64,000 nt of DNA from assembly GCF_044755465.1 (NCBI RefSeq), contig NZ_JBIVRB010000008.1:1-64000 (forward strand), in the 5' to 3' direction. Positions 58,290 through 64,000 of the stretch are shown here, piece by piece. Position numbers and translations under genes: made by a program. The stretch is from Peterkaempfera sp044755465 (lineage in GTDB: Bacteria; Actinomycetota; Actinomycetes; Streptomycetales; Streptomycetaceae). Under the pieces are notes generated by a model. That model was not told where the DNA came from. It ran no database searches and worked only from the letters and a program-made list of their open reading frames with translations. How positions within the stretch are numbered: the stretch's first letter is position 1; every line of letters starts with the position of its first letter.

Positions 58290-59309
58290 ATGACTGCGAA
58301 CCCCTGCGACCCGGCCCCGCGCGCGGTCTCCACCGCGGACAGCGCGCTCCCCTTCATCCTGTCGGCCCCCACGCCCGGCCTGCCCGTGGCCGAGTACCTG
58401 CCGGCCACCCGTCCCCTGATCCGCCGGCGCCTGCGCGAGCACGGCGCCGTCCTGCTGCGCGGGTTCGACATCGGCGGGGTGGACGGGTTCGAGGGCGTGG
58501 TGCGCGCGGTGTCCGGCGAACCGCTGGCCTACGCCGAGCGCTCCTCACCGCGCAGCACCATCAAGGGGCAGGTGTACACCTCGACCGACTATCCGCCCGC
58601 GGAGGAGATCTTCCTCCACAACGAGAACTCCTACCAGGCGGCTTGGCCGCTCACGCTGTTCTTCCACTGCGTACAGCCGCCGGAGACCCTCGGCGCCACG
58701 CCGCTGGCCGACACCCGGCGGGTCCTCGCCGCGATCGACCCCGTGGTGCGCGCGGAGTTCGCCGCCCGGGGCTGGATGGTGGTGCGCAACTTCACCGACG
58801 GCTTCGGGGTGCCCTGGCAGCAGGCGTTCAACACCGAGAACCGGGCGGAGGTCGTGGCGTACTGCGCGCGCAACGGCGTCGAGGCCGAGTGGACGGCCGG
58901 CGGCCTGCGGACCCGCGCGCGCCGCGAGGCCGTGCACCGGCACCCGGTCACCGGGGAGACGGTCTGGTTCAACCACCTCACCTTCTTCCACGTGACCACG
59001 CTCGCCGCGGACGTGTGCGCCGCGCTGCGCGAGATGTTCGACGACGAGGACCTGCCGACCAACACCTACTACGGCGACGGGAAGCCCATCCCGGACGAGG
59101 TCGTCGCCCACCTGCGCGCGTGCTACCGCGCCGAGCAGCGGCGCTTCGACTGGCAGCTCGACGACGTGCTGCTGGTCGACAACATGCTGGCGGCGCACGC
59201 CCGCGAGCCGTTCACCGGCCCGCGCAGGATCGCCGTGGCCATGGCCGAGCCCTCCTCGGCCGTCCGGAACTCCGACGCCCTCGTGGAGGCGACCGATGCC
59301 GACCGGTGA
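58290..59309 (+). CDS. SyrP-like TauD-family Fe(II)/2-oxoglutarate dioxygenase
   Basis: 339 residues. The iron site is split as LHNENSYQAAWPL (H-x-E) and the distal His in VDNMLAAHAREPFTGPRRI, whose Arg binds 2-oxoglutarate. LREHGAVLLRGFDI and WFNHLTFFHVTTL complete the TauD/SyrP pattern. In NRPS clusters such enzymes hydroxylate an amino acid, free or carrier-bound; the substrate here is unknown. It overlaps the NRPS gene by 14 bases. Confidence 0.9.
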   Translation: MTANPCDPAPRAVSTADSALPFILSAPTPGLPVAEYLPATRPLIRRRLREHGAVLLRGFDIGGVDGFEGVVRAVSGEPLAYAERSSPRSTIKGQVYTSTDYPPAEEIFLHNENSYQAAWPLTLFFHCVQPPETLGATPLADTRRVLAAIDPVVRAEFAARGWMVVRNFTDGFGVPWQQAFNTENRAEVVAYCARNGVEAEWTAGGLRTRARREAVHRHPVTGETVWFNHLTFFHVTTLAADVCAALREMFDDEDLPTNTYYGDGKPIPDEVVAHLRACYRAEQRRFDWQLDDVLLVDNMLAAHAREPFTGPRRIAVAMAEPSSAVRNSDALVEATDADR

Positions 59310-62300
59310 CAGCGGCTACCCGCTCTCCTTCGCCCAGGAGCAGCTCTGGTTCGTCGAGCAGCTCCGCTCCGGCGGCTCGACCGAGTACCTGATGTCCGAG
59401 GCCTACCGCGTCCGGGGGCCGCTCGACCGCGAGGCCCTGTCGGCCGCCCTGACCGAGATCGCCGCGCGGCACGAGGTGCTGCGCACCCGCTACGGCACGG
59501 TGGACGGCGCCGGGGTGCAGATCATCGACGACCCCGCGCCGGTGGACCTCACCCTGGTGGACCTCACCGGGGTGCCGGCCGCCGAGCGGGAGCCGCGCCT
59601 GCGCGAGCTCCGCGCCGCCGAGTCCCGGACCCCGGTCGACCTGCGCGGGCAGGGCCCGTGGCGGCTGACCCTGGTGCGGCTCGGGCACCAGGACGCGGCG
59701 CTGCTGGTGACGGTGCACCACATCGCGTTCGACGGCTGGTCCTGGGGCATCCTGGCCCGTGAGCTGCACGATCTGTACGGCGCTCTGGCCTCCGGCGCGC
59801 CCTCGTCCCTGGAGCCCGTTCCGCTGCAGTACCTGGACTTCAGCCAGTGGCAGCGTGAGAGCTGGGACGCGGCCGCCGAGACGATGGAGCGCAGGCGCGG
59901 CTTCTGGCGGGAGCGGCTGGCGGGCCTGGAGCCGCTGGAGCTCCCCACCGACCGCCGGCGCCCGGCGCGGTGGGAGGCGGCCGGGGACAGTGTGGCCTTC
60001 ACCGTGCCGGCCGGCCTCGCCGGGCGGCTGGCGGCGGTGGGGCAGCGCCGCGCCGCGACGCCGTTCATGGTCTACCTCGCCGCGTTCCAACTGCTGCTCG
60101 CCCGCTACTCCGGCCAGCGCGACGTGGCGGTCGGGGTGTCGGTCGCCGGCCGCGACGAGGCCGAGTTGGAGCAGCTGATCGGCATGTTCCTCAATACCGT
60201 GGTGCTGCGGACGGACCTCTCCGGCGACCCCGCCTTCCTCGACCTGCTGGCCCGCGTCCGGGAGACCACCCTTGACGCGTACGAGCACCAGGACGTGCCG
60301 TTCGAGCGGGTGGTGGCCGACCTCTCCCCCGAGCGGGACCTGTCGCGCAACCCCGTCTTCCAGGTCGGCTTCGGATTCCACAACGCCGAGCGCCGCCCGA
60401 TCCGGCTGCCGGGCCTGGAGGTCACCAAGTACGAGACGGCCAGCCGGAGTTCGGCCTTCGACCTGTCGCTGCACCTGGCCGAGCTGGCGGACGGCTCGCT
60501 CGGCGCCACGCTCGTCTACCCGGTCGCGCTCTTCGACCGGGCGCGGATCGAGCGGATGGCCGGCAACCTGCTGCGACTGCTGACAGAGCTCGCGGACCGG
60601 CCGGAAGCGCCGGTGCACGGGCTGGAGTTCGCCGCCGAGGCGGAGCTGGAGCGGTTCGCGGAGTGGAACCGCACCGAGCACCCGCGCCCCGAGCAGTCGC
60701 TCACCGAGCTGTTTTTCGCCCAGGCGCGGGCCACCCCCGACGCGGTCGCCGTGGTCTCCGACGCCGGGCCCACCCGGTACGGCGAACTCGCCGGCCGGGT
60801 ACGGGCCCTCGCCCTCCGCCTGCGCGCCGAGGGCGTCAGCCGGGAGACGCCGGTCGGCGTGGCCCTGCACCGCGGCACCGACCTGGTCACCGCGCTGCTC
60901 GCCGTGCCGGCGGCGGGCGGCGTGTATGTGCCGCTGGCCCCCGAGCACCCGGCGGAGCGCCTGGCGTTCATGGTCGAGGACGCCGGGGTGGGCCTGGTGC
61001 TCACCGAGGAGTCCCTGCGCGACCGGCTGCCCGCACACCCGCGCACGCTGCTGCTCGACTCCGACGGCGAGGCGCCCGGACCGGCTTCCCCGGAGAGCGG
61101 CTTGCCGTCGGTCGGCGGCACCGACGCCGCCTATGTGATGTACACCTCCGGCTCGACCGGGCGGCCCAAGGGCGTCGTCGTCCCGCAGGCGGCGATCCGC
61201 AACCGGGTGCTCTGGTCGGTGGAGCGGTACGGGCTCGGCCCCGGCGACCGGCTGCTTCAGAAGACCACCATCGGCTTCGACGCCGCCGTGTGGGAGTTCC
61301 TCTCGCCGCTGGTGTCGGGCGCGACCGTCGTCATGGCCCCGCCGGAGGCGCACCGCGACCCGGGGGTGATGGCCCGCGCGGTCGCCGAGCACCGGGTCAC
61401 CGTGCTACAGCTGGTGCCGTCCGTGCTGCGGCTGCTGCTGGCCGAGCCGGGCCTGGCCGCCTGCACCTCGCTGCGGCTGGTCTGCTCCGCGGGTGAACCC
61501 CTTCCGGCGGACCTCTGCGCCAGGCTGCGTGAGACCGTCGACGCGGAGGTGTTCAACACCTACGGCCCCACCGAGTGCGCCATCGACTCCACCGCGTGGC
61601 GGTACGACCCGGACGAGGCCGGCGAGCTGGTGCCGATCGGCCTGCCGCTGCCCAATGTCCGCACCTACGTGGTGGACCCCGAGGACCGGCGGGTGCCCCT
61701 CGGGGTGACCGGTGAGCTGTGCGTCGGCGGCGTCCAGCTGGCGCGCGGCTACCTCGGGCGCGGCGACCTCACCGCCGACCGCTTCACCCCCGACCCGTAC
61801 GCCACCGAGCCGGGCGCCCGCTGGTACCGCACCGGCGACCTGGTCCGACGCCGGGAGGACGGCGCGCTGGAGTACGTCGGGCGGATCGACGACCAGGTCA
61901 AGCTGCGCGGCGTCCGGATCGAGCCCGGCGAGATCGAGGCCCGGCTCACCGCCCACCCCGCAGTCGCCGCCGCCGTGGTCGCCGTCCACCGCCCCGAAGC
62001 CGGCGAACCGGAGCTGGTCGCCTACACCGTGGCGGCCGACGGTCCGGGCATCGCCCCGGAGCAGCTGCGGGAGTACCTTGCGGCCCGGCTGCCGGAGGCG
62101 ATGGTCCCCTCCGTCTTCGTCGAGCTGGACGCCGTCCCGCTGACCGCCAACGGCAAGGTCGACCGCAGGCGGCTGCCGGCCCCCGGGGAGCGCGAGCAGC
62201 CCGCCGCCGAGCGCTGGGTCGCCCCGCGCACCGCCGTCGAGCGGACCGTCGCCGAGCTGATGGCCGAGATCCTCGGGCTGGAGCGGGTCGGCGCCGAGGA

Positions 62301-64000
62301 CGACTTCTTCCTGCTCGGCGGGCACTCGCTGCTCGCCATCAAGCTGGTGCTGCGGTTGCGCCGCACCTTCGGCATCGAGCTGACCGTCGGGGAGCTGTTC
62401 ACCGCGCGGACCGTCGCCGCGCTGGCCGCCCTGATCGACACCGCCGACGACGACGGCCAGGACGGTATCCGGCCGGTGGGCCGCGATCGTGAGCTGCCGC
62501 TCTCCTTCGGCCAGCAGCGGATGTGGTTCCTCGACCAGTTGGAGCCCGGCAGCGCCGAGTACATCGTCCCGATCGCGCTGCGGCTGCTCGGCCCGCTGGA
62601 CGTCGACGCGCTGCGCCGCGCGGTCGACGAGACCGCCGCCAAGCACGAGGTGCTGCGCACCCGCTACCGCCCGAACGGCGGGGACCCGGTGCAGCTCGTC
62701 GACCCGCCCGCGCCGGTCGCGTTCACCCTCACCGACCTGACCGACGTGGCCGGTGAGGTCGGTGAGGAGCGGGCGCGTGAACTGCTCCACGAGCTGGCGC
62801 GGCGCCCCTTCGACCTGGAGCGTGAGCACCCGCTGCGCGCCACCGTGATCCGCACCGCGCCAGAGGATCACCTCCTGGTGCTGACGATGCATCACATCAC
62901 CTTCGATGCCTGGTCGATGGGCATCTACCTGCGTGATCTGGACGCCGCCTACCGCGCCTTCGCCGCCGGTGCGCCCTCGCCGCTGCACCGGCAGCCCGTC
63001 CAGTACGCGGACTTCGCCGTCTGGCAGCGGGAGCAGGAGTCCGCCGGTGCGACCGGGCAGCAGCTCGCCTACTGGCGCGACCGGCTCGCCGGCCTCACCC
63101 CGGTCGAACTGCCCGCCGACCGGCTGCGCGGCGCGGTGCGCGACACCCACGGCGACAATGTGATCGTGGACGTGCCGCCGGCGGTCGGGCAGGCCCTGGC
63201 GGGCCTGGCCGGGCGGCACGGCGCGACCCCGTTCATGCTGCTGCTGGCCGCCTTCCAGGTGCTGCTGGGCCGCTACACCGGACGCGAGGACCTCACGGTC
63301 GGCACCCCGGTCGCCGGGCGGACCCGGCAGGAGACCGAGGAGCTGGTCGGCTTCTTCAGCAACAACCTGGTGATCCGCAACGACCTCGGCGGCAACCCGG
63401 TCTTCACCGACTTCCTCGACCAGGTGCGCCGGGTCACGCTGGAGGCCTTCGCCCACCAGGACGTGCCGTTCGAGCGCCTGGTCGACGCCTTGCGGCCGGA
63501 GCGCGACCTCTCCCGCAACCCGCTGTTCCAGGTGATGTTCGAGCACCAGCACCTGGCGGGCGTGCCGGGCCGGCTCGGTGAGGCCGTGATCGAGCCCGTG
63601 CGGGCCGGCCTGGAGGTGGCCAAGTTCGACCTCACGGTGACCGTCAAGGAACGGCCCGACGGGCGGCTGCACTGCTGGTTCGAGTACGCCACGGCGCTGT
63701 TCGACCGCGCCACGGTCGAGCGGATGGCCGGGCACTACCTGACCCTGCTCGGCGCCATCGCCGCCGAGCCCGGCGCGCGGATCACCGAACTCGGCATGCT
63801 CACCGAGGCCGAGCAGCGGGACATCCTCACCGTGTGGCCCGACCCGGAGTCCGCCCGCGCCGCGGTGCTCGACCCGGCCGAGGAGCACGAGCTGACCGTC
63901 CCCGCGCTGTTCGAGCGGCAGGTCGAGCGGACGCCCGACGCCGTCGCCGTGGTCTTCGGTGGGCAGCAGCTCACCTACGCCGAACTCGACGCCCGCGCCG
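59296..64000 (+). CDS. Nonribosomal peptide synthetase C-A-T-C-(A), incomplete at window edge
   Basis: At least 1568 residues, no stop before 64000. C1 (~8-440): SFAQEQLWFVEQL and HHIAFDGWSW at H141. A1 (~468-965): YTSGSTGRPKG (~616), FDAAVWEF (~660), NTYGPTECAID, YRTGD, and NGKVDRRRL. Aligning to GrsA, the eye-read specificity code is D-A-W-Q-C-A-T-I-D-K, resembling a Gln-type code I remember (DAWQFGLIDK) but not identical. T1: phosphopantetheine Ser1011 in LGGHSLLAIK. C2 (~1066-1510): SFGQQRMWFLDQL, with HHITFDAW in place of HHxxxDG. A2 begins ~1529. A leading C domain suggests either an acyl-starting C or an earlier NRPS elsewhere. Confidence 0.95.
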   Translation, partial: MPTGDSGYPLSFAQEQLWFVEQLRSGGSTEYLMSEAYRVRGPLDREALSAALTEIAARHEVLRTRYGTVDGAGVQIIDDPAPVDLTLVDLTGVPAAEREPRLRELRAAESRTPVDLRGQGPWRLTLVRLGHQDAALLVTVHHIAFDGWSWGILARELHDLYGALASGAPSSLEPVPLQYLDFSQWQRESWDAAAETMERRRGFWRERLAGLEPLELPTDRRRPARWEAAGDSVAFTVPAGLAGRLAAVGQRRAATPFMVYLAAFQLLLARYSGQRDVAVGVSVAGRDEAELEQLIGMFLNTVVLRTDLSGDPAFLDLLARVRETTLDAYEHQDVPFERVVADLSPERDLSRNPVFQVGFGFHNAERRPIRLPGLEVTKYETASRSSAFDLSLHLAELADGSLGATLVYPVALFDRARIERMAGNLLRLLTELADRPEAPVHGLEFAAEAELERFAEWNRTEHPRPEQSLTELFFAQARATPDAVAVVSDAGPTRYGELAGRVRALALRLRAEGVSRETPVGVALHRGTDLVTALLAVPAAGGVYVPLAPEHPAERLAFMVEDAGVGLVLTEESLRDRLPAHPRTLLLDSDGEAPGPASPESGLPSVGGTDAAYVMYTSGSTGRPKGVVVPQAAIRNRVLWSVERYGLGPGDRLLQKTTIGFDAAVWEFLSPLVSGATVVMAPPEAHRDPGVMARAVAEHRVTVLQLVPSVLRLLLAEPGLAACTSLRLVCSAGEPLPADLCARLRETVDAEVFNTYGPTECAIDSTAWRYDPDEAGELVPIGLPLPNVRTYVVDPEDRRVPLGVTGELCVGGVQLARGYLGRGDLTADRFTPDPYATEPGARWYRTGDLVRRREDGALEYVGRIDDQVKLRGVRIEPGEIEARLTAHPAVAAAVVAVHRPEAGEPELVAYTVAADGPGIAPEQLREYLAARLPEAMVPSVFVELDAVPLTANGKVDRRRLPAPGEREQPAAERWVAPRTAVERTVAELMAEILGLERVGAEDDFFLLGGHSLLAIKLVLRLRRTFGIELTVGELFTARTVAALAALIDTADDDGQDGIRPVGRDRELPLSFGQQRMWFLDQLEPGSAEYIVPIALRLLGPLDVDALRRAVDETAAKHEVLRTRYRPNGGDPVQLVDPPAPVAFTLTDLTDVAGEVGEERARELLHELARRPFDLEREHPLRATVIRTAPEDHLLVLTMHHITFDAWSMGIYLRDLDAAYRAFAAGAPSPLHRQPVQYADFAVWQREQESAGATGQQLAYWRDRLAGLTPVELPADRLRGAVRDTHGDNVIVDVPPAVGQALAGLAGRHGATPFMLLLAAFQVLLGRYTGREDLTVGTPVAGRTRQETEELVGFFSNNLVIRNDLGGNPVFTDFLDQVRRVTLEAFAHQDVPFERLVDALRPERDLSRNPLFQVMFEHQHLAGVPGRLGEAVIEPVRAGLEVAKFDLTVTVKERPDGRLHCWFEYATALFDRATVERMAGHYLTLLGAIAAEPGARITELGMLTEAEQRDILTVWPDPESARAAVLDPAEEHELTVPALFERQVERTPDAVAVVFGGQQLTYAELDARA

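Noticed and set aside
1..64000. CRISPR array, insertion sequence, integrase, tRNA or rRNA genes
   Set aside because: No regular direct repeats with unique spacers, no transposase or integrase motifs, and no tRNA/rRNA signatures were seen; the tandem arrays have no unique spacers.

Overview
The window is very G+C-rich DNA with third-position GC bias, GTG starts, many 1-8 bp start/stop overlaps and a gene set typical of the Streptomycetaceae (Streptomyces, Kitasatospora, Streptacidiphilus): a whiE-type spore-pigment polyketide locus, SpoIIE-type phosphatases, a subtilisin-inhibitor-like protein, F420-dependent enzymes, a GH46 chitosanase and an actinobacterial IHF-like protein. Genus and species cannot be fixed from the sequence alone.

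Layout. 1-1140: a tandem array of ~103-bp units with a 97-base run of N. 1369-1641: a small secreted protein. 1804-15472: one minus-strand operon for a group 1h (high-affinity, actinobacterial) [NiFe] hydrogenase, transcribed hypA-hypB-hypF-hypC-hypD-hypE-hhyS-hhyL followed by a NifU-like protein, four poorly characterised accessory genes, a maturation protease and a 45-residue membrane peptide. 15664-21461: two DMT-type membrane proteins, a ctaF/ctaD cytochrome oxidase pair, a polysaccharide deacetylase and an SDR, all on the minus strand. 21732-26808: an MGDG-synthase-like glycosyltransferase, an IHF-like protein, a beta-carbonic anhydrase with a small acidic partner gene, an SSI-like inhibitor, a 2H phosphoesterase and two F420-type proteins. 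27192-35590: a complete whiE-like type II PKS locus with an added O-methyltransferase and a divergent FAD hydroxylase. 35869-46728: two SpoIIE-type phosphatases, a PF04672-type methyltransferase, small conserved proteins, an MFS transporter, a chitosanase with a palindromic operator, and exonuclease III. 46741-53925: an accessory region rich in decay and rearrangement (a TetR pseudogene, an oxidoreductase remnant, a methyltransferase-Nudix protein that has lost most of its Nudix half) plus an SDR/TetR regulatory pair, a Nudix hydrolase and an AraC regulator. 54364-64000: the left part of a nonribosomal peptide cluster with its own L-2,3-diaminopropionate supply (SbnB/SbnA-like), an MFS exporter, an MbtH-like protein, an Fe(II)/2-oxoglutarate hydroxylase and a C-A-T-C-(A) NRPS that runs off the right edge.

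How the genes fit together. The hydrogenase operon carries all six hyp maturation genes, structural subunits without a Tat signal and a dedicated protease, so it looks self-sufficient for making a cytoplasmic-side H2-oxidising enzyme. An aa3-type oxidase pair lies a few kb downstream and a spore-pigment locus lies within 15 kb, which fits the known role of group 1h enzymes in H2 scavenging by sporulating streptomycetes, but a functional link is inference. In the NRPS cluster, SbnA/SbnB would make L-Dap for the peptide, MbtH would support adenylation, the hydroxylase would tailor a residue or precursor and the MFS protein would export the product.

Two genome-scale features stand out: a palindromic element related to GGGGCGCGGGGAACTGCGCG occurs as the tandem array at the left end and again at gene ends near 15.67, 26.9 and 35.6-35.8 kb, and at least seven intergenic spacers carry short tandem repeats with 11-19 bp periods.
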